Assembly: GCF_002939305.1 (NCBI RefSeq)
Contig: NZ_MVDI01000003.1
Coordinates: 186,001-250,000, forward strand
Length of the DNA stretch: 64,000 nucleotides
Source: Chroococcidiopsis sp. TS-821
Lineage (GTDB): Bacteria > Cyanobacteriota > Cyanobacteriia > Cyanobacteriales > Chroococcidiopsidaceae
Direction: 5' to 3'
In this document: positions 42,514-52,241 of the stretch, piece after piece
How positions within the stretch are numbered: the stretch's first letter is position 1
Layout: every line of letters starts with the position of its first letter
Notes under the pieces: generated by a model
What the model saw: the letters and a program-made list of their open reading frames with translations, nothing else
Database searches by the model: none
What the model was told of the DNA's origin: nothing
Program-made: the position numbers and the translations under genes

Positions 42514-45102
42514 CTACCCCAGAACGAAGTTGACAAGTTTTCCAGGTACGACGATGACTTTTTTCACATCTTTACCTTCAATGTAGCGCTGAGCGGCTTC
42601 GGATTCGCGGGCGAATTTTTCCAACTCGGCTTTATCAGCTTGCGCAGGTACTTGTAATTCACCGCGTTTTTTGCCATTAATTTGGACGACTAAAGTAATT
42701 TCGTCGGCGACTAACGCTGATTCGTCGTACTTCAACCAAGGTTGAGTGTGAATTGATTCAGTATTGCCTAAGATGTGCCACAACTCCTCAGTAATGTGAG
42801 GTGCAAAAGGTGCTAGCAATATCAATAAGGTTTGAATACCCTCGGCATAAATTGCTGAGTCTTTGCACGGTGCATCAGCAAGCGCGTTACTCAACTTCAT
42901 TAACTCAGAAACAGCAGTATTAAATTGATATCCGCCTTCTAAGTCTTCCGTTACAGCTTTGATTGCAGTATGAATTGCGCGTCGGAGTTCTTTTTCGGGT
43001 TTGGTTAATGCTGCTTGCTGACTCACAACGGATGGCTGATTGCTGTAATCGGTGACTAAACGCCATACACGATTTAAAAAGCGGAATTGTCCTTCAACGT
43101 CAGCATCTTCCCACTCTAAGTCTTTTTCTGGCGGTGCTTTAAACAAGATAAACATCCGTGCAGTATCCGCACCATATTTGGCTAAGACTTCTTCAGGATC
43201 GATACCGTTGTATTTAGATTTAGACATTTTTTCGTAGAAAACTTGCAACGGTTCGCCTGTTTCGGGATCTCTCGGATCGTTAGGATCGACTTGTGCAGGC
43301 GGAATGTATTTGCCTGTTAAAGGGTTTTTATAGGTTATGCCTTGCACCATTCCTTGTGTTAACAGGCGTTGGAAGGGTTCGTCAAAGTTCAAAAAGCCGC
43401 GATCGCGCAACACTTTAGTAAAAAATCGCGAGTACAATAAGTGTAAAATCGCGTGTTCGATACCACCTACGTACTGATCGACAGGCATCCAGTCATTCGT
43501 TTTTGCAGAGTCAAACGCCTGTTGGTCGTTTTTGGCATCAGGATAGCGCAAGTAATACCACGACGAGTCAATAAACGTATCCATCGTGTCAGTTTCTCGC
43601 TTGGCTGGCGTTCCACAAGTTGGACAAGGGACATTTACCCAGTCTTCTAATTGTGCCAAAGGCGAACCACCACGACCTGTGAATTCCACTTCTTCAGGCA
43701 ATTCTACAGGTAAATCCTCATCAGGAACAGGAACTATGCCGCAGTTAGGGCAATGAATCACGGGAATGGGTGCGCCCCAGTAGCGTTGTCGCGAAATTAA
43801 CCAATCGCGCAGGCGATATTGAACTCGCGCATTACCAAAACCATGCTTCTCGGCATACTTGACGATCGCTTCTTTTGCTTCTGTCGAAATCATGCCATCA
43901 AATTCACCCGAATTTACAACAATGCCCGTTTCTACATAAGCTGTCGTTAAAGGTGCTGATGCATCGCCGTTTTCGGGAATAATTACAACTTTGATCGATA
44001 GATTGTTTTGTTGGGCAAATTGGAAATCACGCGCGTCGTGGGCGGGGACTCCCATAACTGCACCTGTACCGTATTCGTATAAAACGTAATCTGCGATCCA
44101 AATCGGAATTTCTTCTTGTGTAAATGGATTAATTGCTTTCCCACCTGTGGGAATTCCTCGTTTGGGTTTATCTTCAGCAGTACGTTCTAGTTCGCTTTGG
44201 TTTACAACCTCTTGGACAAATGCTTCTACTGAGGTTTGTCGATCGGCTGTGGTAACGCGCTTTGTCAAGGGATGTTCGGGTGCTAAGACGACATAAGTAA
44301 CGCCGTAAACCGTGTCAGGGCGTGTTGTGTAAACGCCAATTTTTTCATCTGAACCGACAATGGGAAACTCTAAGTAGGCACCGATTGATTTACCAATCCA
44401 GTTCGCTTGCATTAACTTGACGCGATCGGGCCATCCTGGTAGTTTATCTAGATCGTTGAGTAGTTCTTCCGCGTAGTCGGTGATTTTCAAGAACCACTGA
44501 CGCAACAATTTGCGTTCGACTTTGGCACCACTGCGCCACGATCGCCCTTCACTGTCTACTTGTTCGTTTGCAAGCACCGTTTGATCGATCGGATCCCAGT
44601 TGACGGCGGCTTCTTTTTGGTACGCAAGTCCGGCTTTCAGGAATTGCAAGAAGATCCACTGCGTCCATTTATAATACTCCGGAGAACACGTCGCGATTTC
44701 GCGATCCCAATCGATGGATAAACCTAAGCGTTGCAGTTGCGATCGCATCTGCGCAATGTTTTGATACGTCCACTTCGCAGGCGGAATTCCACGCTCGATT
44801 GCTGCGTTTTCTGCAGGTAAACCAAACGCGTCCCAACCCATAGGATGTAACACCCGATAGCCTTGCATTCGCTTTAAGCGAGCGATGACATCTGTGATCG
44901 CATAGTTGCGGACGTGACCCATGTGCAGGCTACCTGATGGATAGGGAAACATCGATAGCGCATAAAATTTTGGCTTAGCACTATCTGTCTGAGTTTGGTC
45001 TAAACCAAGTTCTGCCCAAGTTTGTTGCCACTTTTCCTCGATTGCTGCGGGGTTGTAACGCGACTCCACGAAAGTCACTCCTGATTTTGTCTCTGTCACC
45101 AT
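42514..45102 (-). CDS. leuS: leucyl-tRNA synthetase
   Basis: LeuS charges tRNA-Leu. The 862-residue class I synthetase has the HIGH motif in [15 protein letters not shown], the editing (CP1) domain with TRPDTVYG and [12 protein letters not shown], the KMSKS motif in [10 protein letters not shown], and a zinc-type Cys pair (HCPNCG; CPTCG). The anticodon-binding and terminal domains follow, ending [12 protein letters not shown]. Length is typical. A 524-base AT-rich gap separates it from the divergent diguanylate cyclase gene. Confidence 0.98.
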   Translation of the reverse strand: MVTETKSGVTFVESRYNPAAIEEKWQQTWAELGLDQTQTDSAKPKFYALSMFPYPSGSLHMGHVRNYAITDVIARLKRMQGYRVLHPMGWDAFGLPAENAAIERGIPPAKWTYQNIAQMRSQLQRLGLSIDWDREIATCSPEYYKWTQWIFLQFLKAGLAYQKEAAVNWDPIDQTVLANEQVDSEGRSWRSGAKVERKLLRQWFLKITDYAEELLNDLDKLPGWPDRVKLMQANWIGKSIGAYLEFPIVGSDEKIGVYTTRPDTVYGVTYVVLAPEHPLTKRVTTADRQTSVEAFVQEVVNQSELERTAEDKPKRGIPTGGKAINPFTQEEIPIWIADYVLYEYGTGAVMGVPAHDARDFQFAQQNNLSIKVVIIPENGDASAPLTTAYVETGIVVNSGEFDGMISTEAKEAIVKYAEKHGFGNARVQYRLRDWLISRQRYWGAPIPVIHCPNCGIVPVPDEDLPVELPEEVEFTGRGGSPLAQLEDWVNVPCPTCGTPAKRETDTMDTFIDSSWYYLRYPDAKNDQQAFDSAKTNDWMPVDQYVGGIEHAILHLLYSRFFTKVLRDRGFLNFDEPFQRLLTQGMVQGITYKNPLTGKYIPPAQVDPNDPRDPETGEPLQVFYEKMSKSKYNGIDPEEVLAKYGADTARMFILFKAPPEKDLEWEDADVEGQFRFLNRVWRLVTDYSNQPSVVSQQAALTKPEKELRRAIHTAIKAVTEDLEGGYQFNTAVSELMKLSNALADAPCKDSAIYAEGIQTLLILLAPFAPHITEELWHILGNTESIHTQPWLKYDESALVADEITLVVQINGKKRGELQVPAQADKAELEKFARESEAAQRYIEGKDVKKVIVVPGKLVNFVLG

Positions 45103-45626
45103 ATTTTAAATGGTTATCGCGGTAAATAAAGGGTTTTGTTTGCCACTGTCGTCCGCAAACTCAACATGAAAAATCACATCACTTTTGTCTGACTTTTTCT
45201 CTCCCCAATCTTCACTCACTTTTTTTAAAATTTGGCATAGTTGTTATGACAAGTATCAAATTTTGATATAAATCATACTTTCACTGGTGACAACACGTAA
45301 TTTTATGGGTGATAATACGTAAGTGATAGATTCATATATTACTCAGATTATGGAGATTGCGCATTTCTAATAGTTAGAATTTAGGGAGATGATAGACAAA
45401 AAAGATTATTCTACAAAATAAGAGTAAAAATAATGATTTTAATGCTGAATATTTATTGATAATTTAAAGCTCAAGTACAAGATAAAATTTAAAAAAAATA
45501 ATATAGATTGAATACATAGACTTTGAAAAAATTAAAAAATCATTTATCACAAAATAGACTTGAATGCGCCCATTATCTTTTATTCCTGGAGTTCCAAACA
45601 TTTAAATTGAGCAGATAAATAGCATC
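45103..45626. other. long AT-rich divergent regulatory region
   Basis: 524 bases between leuS and the diguanylate cyclase gene, with very low GC from 45220 on. No ORF or RNA gene is recognised. It contains a pair of direct repeats (listed separately) and A-rich stretches at 45485-45545 that may carry the cyclase promoter. Confidence 0.5.
45286..45322. promoter_or_regulatory. paired direct repeats 22 bases apart
   Basis: GGTGACAACACGTAA (45286-45300) and GGTGATAATACGTAA (45308-45322) match at 13 of 15 positions. The 22-base period is about two helical turns, as expected for a regulator bound to one DNA face. The protein is unknown. Confidence 0.45.
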
Positions 45627-46610
45627 ATGCATCCTTCAATTTTGACCGTTGGCAAGAAAGATTTTTTTGCCAAGCTGCCACCCCAGATTCGTTATGGAAC
45701 AGATTTTACTATAGAGTTGGCTGTTGATGCGAGCGAAGCACAAAACTGGATTGAGGTTAGACCGCCTGATATTCTCATGGTTCAGGCTGGCTTGGAACAA
45801 GGTCTAAACCTTTGCCGCTGGCTCAAGCAGCAAGCATCACTATCTTGGATATACTGTATTCTGATCGAAGATCGCGCTCAACTGATTGCCGAAAAAAAGC
45901 GTGCGGATTGGGATTGGGAACTCGATACAACTGCCACAGCATTAGAAGAAGCTGCAGATGCTTACGTATGGTTACCAGATAATAATAGCAATTTAGAAGA
46001 TAGTACGCGCCTGGTCGCGCGTCTTTTACTTGCGCATATTCAAGTTGGTTTGCGGAAAGTCAAAAAGTATCGCGATCTCCTTCAAACAAACAAGGTATTA
46101 TCAACAATTGCCTTTATCGATCCATTAACAGAACTCAATAATCGAAGAGCATTAGAAAGCAATTTAGTTCGCCAAATTCGTACTAGCCGGAACTACGAAA
46201 TACCGCTAAGTGCTTTGATGCTGGATATTGATTATTTTAAAGTAGTCAATGATACATATGGACATTTAATAGGCGATCGCATTCTCAAGCTACTGAGTTC
46301 GCGGTTACGGTACAACTTGCGATCGCAAGATATTCCCTTTCGCTATGGTGGTGAAGAATTTGTCATTCTTTTGCACAACACTAGCTGTCAAGAGGCGCTA
46401 GTTGTTGCTCGTCGATTGCAGCAGATTGTCAGCGGACAAATGTTTGTCATTGATAACACCTTGTCGATTCCGATTACAATCAGCATTGGTACAAGTTGCC
46501 TGAGAGCATCCGACGATTCTGAAGGCGTACAGTTGTTAGCCCGTGCTGACGAATATTTATTACAAGCCAAAGCTGCTGGCAGAAACTGTATTATGAATTG
46601 TAGTGAATAG
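45627..46610 (+). CDS. diguanylate cyclase with degenerate receiver domain
   Basis: A 327-residue protein. Residues 1-130 are laid out like a response-regulator receiver, but the usual phospho-Asp position is Gln53 in PDILMVQ, so phosphorylation is unlikely. After a helical linker, residues 165-325 form a GGDEF domain with DPLTELNNRR, LDIDYFKVVNDTYGH and the active-site RYGGEEF. The inhibitory RxxD site is present just before it (RSQD). It should make cyclic di-GMP, which controls motility or polysaccharide, with the output partner unknown. Confidence 0.93.
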   Translation: MHPSILTVGKKDFFAKLPPQIRYGTDFTIELAVDASEAQNWIEVRPPDILMVQAGLEQGLNLCRWLKQQASLSWIYCILIEDRAQLIAEKKRADWDWELDTTATALEEAADAYVWLPDNNSNLEDSTRLVARLLLAHIQVGLRKVKKYRDLLQTNKVLSTIAFIDPLTELNNRRALESNLVRQIRTSRNYEIPLSALMLDIDYFKVVNDTYGHLIGDRILKLLSSRLRYNLRSQDIPFRYGGEEFVILLHNTSCQEALVVARRLQQIVSGQMFVIDNTLSIPITISIGTSCLRASDDSEGVQLLARADEYLLQAKAAGRNCIMNCSE

Positions 46611-46800
46611 TAGCTAGTGGTTAGTTTTCAGGCTTGAGTTAACTTCTATATTGTTGTCGTATCATCTCCAGCTAAATAACCGAAACATCAGTATCGTTAC
46701 ACTGTTATTAGTAGTTAGTTGTATTGATTTAGAACATTAGCCGAATTCTATTAGTTCCTAGACACTAGCCACCTTTCTCGTTTACTGAGCATTTTTGTTA
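46611..46800. repeat. heptad-type repeats between convergent genes
   Basis: GTAGCTAGTGGTTAGT at 46611 and further TAGTTAGTTG and CTAGACACTAGCCACC units near 46715 and 46760 are variants of the 7-mers described at 2060. No gene is present. Confidence 0.5.
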
Positions 46801-47499
46801 TCATTCAACCGGATTTAATGTAACAGTTAACGAATCAATCAAATTACGACACTCAGCTACATCCAGGCGTTGTCGCATTGCGTTAATTAATGCTTCGTAG
46901 GCTGCCCAATTTTGTTGTAGTAAGTTACGTGCTTGTAGGCTACAAAACCGCTGTTTGAGTTCCACACTCGCCGCAGAAAATCCTAAGGAAGAAAGCACCG
47001 TATGAAGATGCTGGCGGTCGTCAGCGCCCCCCTCAGCGCGTTCGTAGACTAACGTTTCTGCCGCAACTCCTGCCATCCAAATGGTACAGTAACGATCCAA
47101 CAATTGCGTGGAAATTGTGCCTTGTGCGAGCTGAGACGCGACTTCAGTATCGTCAAAGCTTACCCCGCCTTGTCCTGGGTGTTTCTGTTTTAAAGCTTCC
47201 CAAGCACTTAAGGCATAACCTGTCACGGGAATTCCCAAAAGATGCGCGACTAGAAAATGTCCAGCTTCATGACGAATGATGCGATCGCGGTGTTGGGGAG
47301 AAAAACTAGCGAACCAGTCTAATACTAAAGTACCTCCCTTGCCTTGTAAGCTGAAACTATCTAACGTGGCTAGCCCTAAGAGACTAAAAGTGGCGATCGC
47401 AGGAAGTGTAGGGGATAAGTTAAACATTGGTCCTAGCAACGCCGTCATTGTCATCAGAAATATGGCGATCGCCGTTAAATTAAGCGCAGTTTGACTCAT
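46801..47499 (-). CDS. M41-like membrane metallopeptidase without AAA domain
   Basis: A 232-residue protein with two membrane segments in residues 5-48 and then a zinc-peptidase domain resembling the FtsH (M41) protease part. The zinc motif HEAGH is at 77-81 (RIIRHEAGHFLVAHLLGIPV) and the acidic third-ligand region is in EGGADDRQHL. The whole AAA+ ATPase of FtsH is missing. Such stand-alone forms are known in cyanobacteria and plastids but their substrates are not. Without an ATPase it may trim small or unfolded membrane proteins or be regulatory. The gene is isolated. Confidence 0.85.
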   Translation of the reverse strand: MSQTALNLTAIAIFLMTMTALLGPMFNLSPTLPAIATFSLLGLATLDSFSLQGKGGTLVLDWFASFSPQHRDRIIRHEAGHFLVAHLLGIPVTGYALSAWEALKQKHPGQGGVSFDDTEVASQLAQGTISTQLLDRYCTIWMAGVAAETLVYERAEGGADDRQHLHTVLSSLGFSAASVELKQRFCSLQARNLLQQNWAAYEALINAMRQRLDVAECRNLIDSLTVTLNPVE

Positions 47500-47640
47500 A
47501 TCTTCAAATTGTTTCTAATTGTAAAGAAGCTTAATTATTAGGTTATCTTGCACAGGCTTAGCGATCAAGAACACAGCACTAGAGCAAAGTTCTATTGAAG
47601 TAGCATAATTAATATTCGGCAATACTGGGAGCTTGCGACA

Positions 47641-48291
47641 ATGGTTAATCCACCTCCAGTCCTAAGCACCGTTCCTACTGACACCTGGGTAGTAGCAGAT
47701 TGGGAAGACATTCTGACATTTGCAGACGATCCAACTTTGGTAAGCGGGAGGTTTTACTACGATGAAGGCTGCATGAGAATTGAGATGTCCCCCATAGGTT
47801 CTGCCCATAGTCAAGATAATTCGATTGTTTCTACAGTTCTTGTTTTATATGCAGCAATTCGAAATATTGCTATTAAAGAACTAACAAATCCTAATCTGAG
47901 AAAAGCCAGATTGCAGGAAGCCCAGCCGGATATCGCGTACTACGTTGGCAAAAACTTGCGATTTCCACCGCGTAATAACGCACCTGTAAACTTAAGCGAA
48001 CTCGATCCGCCGACGCTAGTTGTCGAAGTTGCAGCTTCTTTAGAAGACGATACCACCCGCAAACAAAAGCTTTATCAACGCATGGGCGTGCAAGAATACT
48101 GGGTTGTGGATGTCAACGCAAGTAAAGTTATTGCCAGTTATTTAACACCAACACAAAGTCAACTCATTCGCGAATCACAAGTACTACCCGGATTAGACAT
48201 TAATTTAGTAGAAGAAGCGCCAAAACGCGCTCAAAACGAAGACGATGGAACAATTAGTCGCTGGTTAATCGCCACGCTAACTCAGCAGTAA
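47641..48291 (+). CDS. Uma2 family (DUF820) putative endonuclease
   Basis: A 216-residue Uma2 protein. Markers are GRFYYDEGCMRIEMSPIGSAHS, EAQPDIAYYVG with Asp, PTLVVEVAASLEDD with Glu, and RKQKLYQRMGVQEYWVVDV with Lys, so the PD-(D/E)XK-like residues are kept. The carboxyl end has IDINLVEEAPKRAQ-type variable sequence. It is the third full-length Uma2 gene in the window and is not adjacent to the others. Target unknown. Confidence 0.92.
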   Translation: MVNPPPVLSTVPTDTWVVADWEDILTFADDPTLVSGRFYYDEGCMRIEMSPIGSAHSQDNSIVSTVLVLYAAIRNIAIKELTNPNLRKARLQEAQPDIAYYVGKNLRFPPRNNAPVNLSELDPPTLVVEVAASLEDDTTRKQKLYQRMGVQEYWVVDVNASKVIASYLTPTQSQLIRESQVLPGLDINLVEEAPKRAQNEDDGTISRWLIATLTQQ

Positions 48292-48426
48292 TCTGAGCGC
48301 GAGTTCCTCACAATTTCCTCAAGTTGTTTTCCTATAATTAAGGCTGTAGGAAAGAGAAGCAGATTCAGGTCGCATCTCCACAAAAGCTTCTCGCAGTCAC
48401 TAAGCTTGATAAGAGGAAGTTGATTA

Positions 48427-50859
48427 ATGTTGCAGACTACGGTTGCTCAAACTACTGGCAAGCAAGCTTTAGTATTGGACTTAGATACAGTTAGCCTAGC
48501 CGATCTTGGCTTAGTTGGTGGCAAAAACGCTTCCCTGGGAGAAATGATTCAACAGCTCTCTACCCAAGGAGTGAACGTTCCTGGTGGCTTTGCTACCACC
48601 GCAACAGCTTATCGTTACTTTATTGAGTCGGCTGGGTTAGAAGCAGAATTACGCCAGTTGTTTGCCGATCTCGATATCGAAGATGTGAACCAACTGCGAC
48701 AAAAAGGTAGACAAGCGCGTTCATTAATTTTGCAAACGCCATTTCCCGACGAACTAGAAAACGCGATCGCTGCTGCTTATGATAAGCTGTGTCAGCGTTA
48801 TGGTTTTGATACAGATGTTGCCGTGCGTTCGAGTGCGACTGCTGAAGATTTACCCGACGCAAGTTTTGCCGGACAACAAGAAACTTATCTCAACGTTCAC
48901 GGATTAGCCGCAGTTCTCGACGCCTGTCATCGATGCTTTGCTTCGCTTTTTACCGATCGCGCGATTTCTTATCGACAAATCAAAGGATTTAGCCACTTGG
49001 ATATTGCGCTGTCTGTCGGCGTGCAAAAAATGGTGCGCTCTGACTTAGCGTCTTCAGGAGTCATGTTCTCGATTGATACCGAATCGGGTTTCAAAGATGC
49101 AGTTCTGATCACCGCCGCTTACGGTTTGGGGGAAAATGTCGTGCAAGGCATGGTGAACCCTGATGAATACTTGGTGTTTAAACCAACCTTACAAACTGGT
49201 TTTCGCCCAATTTTAGAAAAGCGTCTGGGGACGAAAGAACTGAAACTTGTGTACGACGTTGGCGGTTCTAAGCAAACGAAAAACGTTCCTGTACCGCTTG
49301 ACGATCGAATGCAATTTGCACTAAATGATGACGAAGTTCTCCAACTCGCGCGGTGGGCTTGCTTGATTGAAAATCATTATTCCCAAGTGCGGGGAACCTT
49401 CACGCCCATGGACATCGAGTGGGCAAAAGACGGTATCTCAGGAGAAATGTTTATTGTCCAAGCACGTCCTGAAACGGTGCAGTCGCAAAAACATCAGAAT
49501 TTATTAAAAAGTTACGCACTGAAAGAACGCAGTCAAGTTCTCGTCACAGGGCGTAGTATCGGCGAAGCGATTGGGCAAGGAAAAGTCCGCGTCATTCTAG
49601 ATGTTCACAAACTCGATCAGTTCAAAGCTGGAGAGGTTTTGGTAACGTATAAAACCGATCCTGACTGGGAACCAATCATGAAAAAAGCAAGTGCGATCGT
49701 CACCAACCAAGGCGGACGCACGTGTCATGCGGCAATTATTGCCCGCGAGTTAGGAATTCCGGCGATCGTCGGTACGGGGAATGCAATTAGCGTACTCAAA
49801 TCTGGTCAAGAAGTCACGGTTTCGTGTGCCGAAGGTGAAGAGGGTAAAGTTTATCAAGGCATACTTCCTTACGAAGTTCAGGAAGTGACACTAGAAGATT
49901 TACCGCGTACCCGCACGCAAATTACGATCAACTTGGGGAATCCGGCGGAAGCTTTTGGTGTCGCGGCGATTCCGAATGATGGAGTCGGGTTAGCACGCTT
50001 AGAGTTTATCATTGCGAACCACATCAAGGTGCATCCATTGGCGTTGGTTCACTTTGACAAACTGCCAGAAGATGCAATTAAAGATGAAATTGCGACGTTA
50101 ACTTACCAATACGAACACAAGCCACAATACTTTGTGGATAAGTTAGCGCAAGGCGTGGCAACAATTGCAGCGGCTTTTTATCCAAAACCTGTCATCGTAA
50201 GACTATCAGACTTTAAGAGTAACGAATACGCCAATCTCCTTGGCGGACGTGACTTTGAACCGCAAGAAGAAAACCCAATGCTAGGGTGGCGGGGTGCATC
50301 TCGATATTATAGCGATCGCTACCGCGAAGGCTTTGCTTTGGAGTGTCAAGCGATCGCGAAAGTCCGCGAGGAAATGGGCTTGACGAATGTCATCTTGATG
50401 ATTCCGTTTTGTCGCACTCCTGAGGAAGGACGCAAAGTTTTAGCCGAAATGGCAAAACACGGCTTGATCCGCGGTGAAAATGGTTTACAAGTTTACGTTA
50501 TGTGCGAACTTCCCAGCAATGTCCTGTTAGCCGAGGAATTTAGCCAAGTTTTTGATGGATTTTCGATTGGTTCTAACGATCTAACGCAACTTGCCTTAGG
50601 TTTAGACCGCGATTCAGCGATGGTTGCAGATTTATTTGACGAACGCAACGATGCAGTGAAAAAATTAGTGCAAATGGCGATTGCTGCTGCTAAAAAACAC
50701 AATCGCAAAATTGGCATCTGCGGTCAAGCCCCCAGCGATTACCCAGAATTTGCTCGCTTTTTAGTCGAACAAGGAATCGATTCAATTAGCCTTAATCCCG
50801 ATTCGGTACTGAAAACTCTATTGCAAGTCGCTGAAGTAGAAGGAATAGTCAAATCCTAA
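48427..50859 (+). CDS. ppsA: phosphoenolpyruvate synthase
   Basis: PpsA converts pyruvate and ATP to PEP, AMP and phosphate, a gluconeogenic step. The 810-residue protein has the ATP-binding domain (LGLVGGKNASLGEMIQQL, VAVRSSATAEDLPDASFAGQQ), the phospho-His domain with GGRTCHAAIIAREL, and the PEP/pyruvate barrel (FEPQEENPMLGWRGASRY, GSNDLTQLALGLDRDS). Length is typical. GAGGAAG lies a few bases before the ATG. It is followed after 46 bases by the universal-stress gene on the same strand, possibly one transcript. Confidence 0.97.
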   Translation: MLQTTVAQTTGKQALVLDLDTVSLADLGLVGGKNASLGEMIQQLSTQGVNVPGGFATTATAYRYFIESAGLEAELRQLFADLDIEDVNQLRQKGRQARSLILQTPFPDELENAIAAAYDKLCQRYGFDTDVAVRSSATAEDLPDASFAGQQETYLNVHGLAAVLDACHRCFASLFTDRAISYRQIKGFSHLDIALSVGVQKMVRSDLASSGVMFSIDTESGFKDAVLITAAYGLGENVVQGMVNPDEYLVFKPTLQTGFRPILEKRLGTKELKLVYDVGGSKQTKNVPVPLDDRMQFALNDDEVLQLARWACLIENHYSQVRGTFTPMDIEWAKDGISGEMFIVQARPETVQSQKHQNLLKSYALKERSQVLVTGRSIGEAIGQGKVRVILDVHKLDQFKAGEVLVTYKTDPDWEPIMKKASAIVTNQGGRTCHAAIIARELGIPAIVGTGNAISVLKSGQEVTVSCAEGEEGKVYQGILPYEVQEVTLEDLPRTRTQITINLGNPAEAFGVAAIPNDGVGLARLEFIIANHIKVHPLALVHFDKLPEDAIKDEIATLTYQYEHKPQYFVDKLAQGVATIAAAFYPKPVIVRLSDFKSNEYANLLGGRDFEPQEENPMLGWRGASRYYSDRYREGFALECQAIAKVREEMGLTNVILMIPFCRTPEEGRKVLAEMAKHGLIRGENGLQVYVMCELPSNVLLAEEFSQVFDGFSIGSNDLTQLALGLDRDSAMVADLFDERNDAVKKLVQMAIAAAKKHNRKIGICGQAPSDYPEFARFLVEQGIDSISLNPDSVLKTLLQVAEVEGIVKS

Positions 50860-50905
50860 AATTCCAATAATTACCCATTACTAAATTTCTTTGAGGCACT
50901 TTTCT

Positions 50906-51430
50906 ATGTATACCAGAATTCTTGTTGCACTCGATCGTTCTCCCATGAGCGAGCAAGTTTTTCAACAAGCGATTGACTTGGCTAAAGCAACGAATGCAAA
51001 TGTGATGCTACTACACGTTCTGTCTCCAGATGAAGAAGGTAGTCCAGATACTTCCATGATGCGTGAAGAATACTTTCCTGGTCTAAGTAGTGAAATCGCA
51101 CAGCTGTATCGTCAGCAATGGCAGGAGTTTGAAGAACAAGGAATTAAGATGTTGCGCGATCGCTGCAAAGATGCAACTAACGCGGGTGTCAAGGCTGAAT
51201 TCAAACAGATATTTGGTACTCCTAGTCGTACCATTTGTGAATTTGCACGCGAGTGGGGTGCTGATTTGATTGTTCTGGGGCGGCGCGGTCATTCTGGTCT
51301 TAAAGAATTGTTTCTCGGTAGTGTCAGTAATTATGTACTGCACCACGCTCCTGCGTCAGTTTTGACGATTCAATCTCGTGGTAAGGATATTCCAGCTAGT
51401 CAAAAACAACGAGCTGAAGTTGTGTCCTAA
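50906..51430 (+). CDS. universal stress protein (UspA family)
   Basis: A 174-residue USP-fold protein from the ATG at 50906 (MYTRILVALDRS), with GAGG about ten bases upstream; a TTG five codons earlier is unlikely. The ATP-binding signature G-x2-G-x9-G(S/T) is present in GRRGHSGLKELFLGSVSNY. Proteins of this type bind ATP or cyclic nucleotides and help survival under starvation or stress. It is directly downstream of ppsA and has a strong terminator after it. Confidence 0.93.
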   Translation: MYTRILVALDRSPMSEQVFQQAIDLAKATNANVMLLHVLSPDEEGSPDTSMMREEYFPGLSSEIAQLYRQQWQEFEEQGIKMLRDRCKDATNAGVKAEFKQIFGTPSRTICEFAREWGADLIVLGRRGHSGLKELFLGSVSNYVLHHAPASVLTIQSRGKDIPASQKQRAEVVS

Positions 51431-51439
51431 ATTTCAAAA

Positions 51440-51474
51440 CTGCTGCTAGTGACCTACTAGCGCAGTTATTTTTT
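51440..51474 (+). terminator. hairpin terminator after the universal stress gene
   Basis: CTGC plus GCTAGT (51440-51450, one bulged T) pairs with ACTAGC plus GCAG (51456-51465), a 10-base-pair stem with a 5-base loop, followed by TTATTTTTT. Confidence 0.8.
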
Positions 51475-51651
51475 ACAACACATTTGCAACACTGAGGTGT
51501 AGCTATGCCGCAGTGTAGAACACAAATAAAAAAGGAGGCAATCAACTCTGTTCGTTACTGAGATTCCAGATTGTTTCAACAACAGTAACGCAATCTGTGA
51601 CTGTTTCTAATTACGCATTATCTATTGCCCAAGTTAGGTATAGAAAAGAAA

Positions 51652-52200
51652 ATGGTTCACTTTAGCAGAAAGCGAAGATTACTATACCGACGCTTTTTAC
51701 AAACTTTGTTGTGGTTACTACTACTAGGAATCTGGACAACGATTATCTTCCTAGGTTTAGGAACTTTTATATCACAACCAGTCTTAGCAGAGATTAATCG
51801 AATTGAAGCTCCAGGAGAAATACTCTATCGATCGCAGCAGAGATTACAAGATTCTTCTGGAAATTCTTGGCAGGTCATTTTATTTAAGCAAGTTCAATCA
51901 GGACAAGCACCTTTAGTAAATTTAAGATTGGTAGGATTTCCTGGAGTTGCTGAATTAATTCATCCACACCCACTGCAAATCACAACGTCTACTGGGGAAA
52001 TTTTAACGGCAAATGATGTTTTTCTAGTTGAAGCACCTGCACCAACAATCGGTCAATATGATGTAAAAAATATTTTGCCGCAATTACCTGCAGAATCGCT
52101 GCAACTCAGTTTACCTTTAGCAGGCGATCGCTCGATCGATATTTCTGTACCGCAATTTGTCGTACAGGAATGGCAGGAAGTTGCTGCTGCTAAGGCATAA
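51652..52200 (+). CDS. DUF3122 domain protein with N-terminal membrane anchor
   Basis: A 182-residue protein from the ATG at 51652; a TTG nine codons earlier is less likely. A basic start and a hydrophobic segment (FLQTLLWLLLLGIWTTII) anchor or export it. The rest matches the DUF3122 type known from cyanobacteria: LQDSSGNSWQVILFKQVQSG, LRLVGFPGVAELIHPHPLQI and LTANDVFL. Function unknown. The bactofilin-like membrane gene starts 42 bases after its stop on the same strand, suggesting one unit. Confidence 0.85.
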   Translation: MVHFSRKRRLLYRRFLQTLLWLLLLGIWTTIIFLGLGTFISQPVLAEINRIEAPGEILYRSQQRLQDSSGNSWQVILFKQVQSGQAPLVNLRLVGFPGVAELIHPHPLQITTSTGEILTANDVFLVEAPAPTIGQYDVKNILPQLPAESLQLSLPLAGDRSIDISVPQFVVQEWQEVAAAKA

Positions 52201-52241
52201 GCGTTTAGGGTGCACGAGCAAAAACACCGGAGAAATTAATT

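Noticed and set aside
51471-51651. possible tRNA or small RNA after the universal stress gene
   Set aside because: No cloverleaf or T-loop consensus could be built; only the terminator hairpin is supported.
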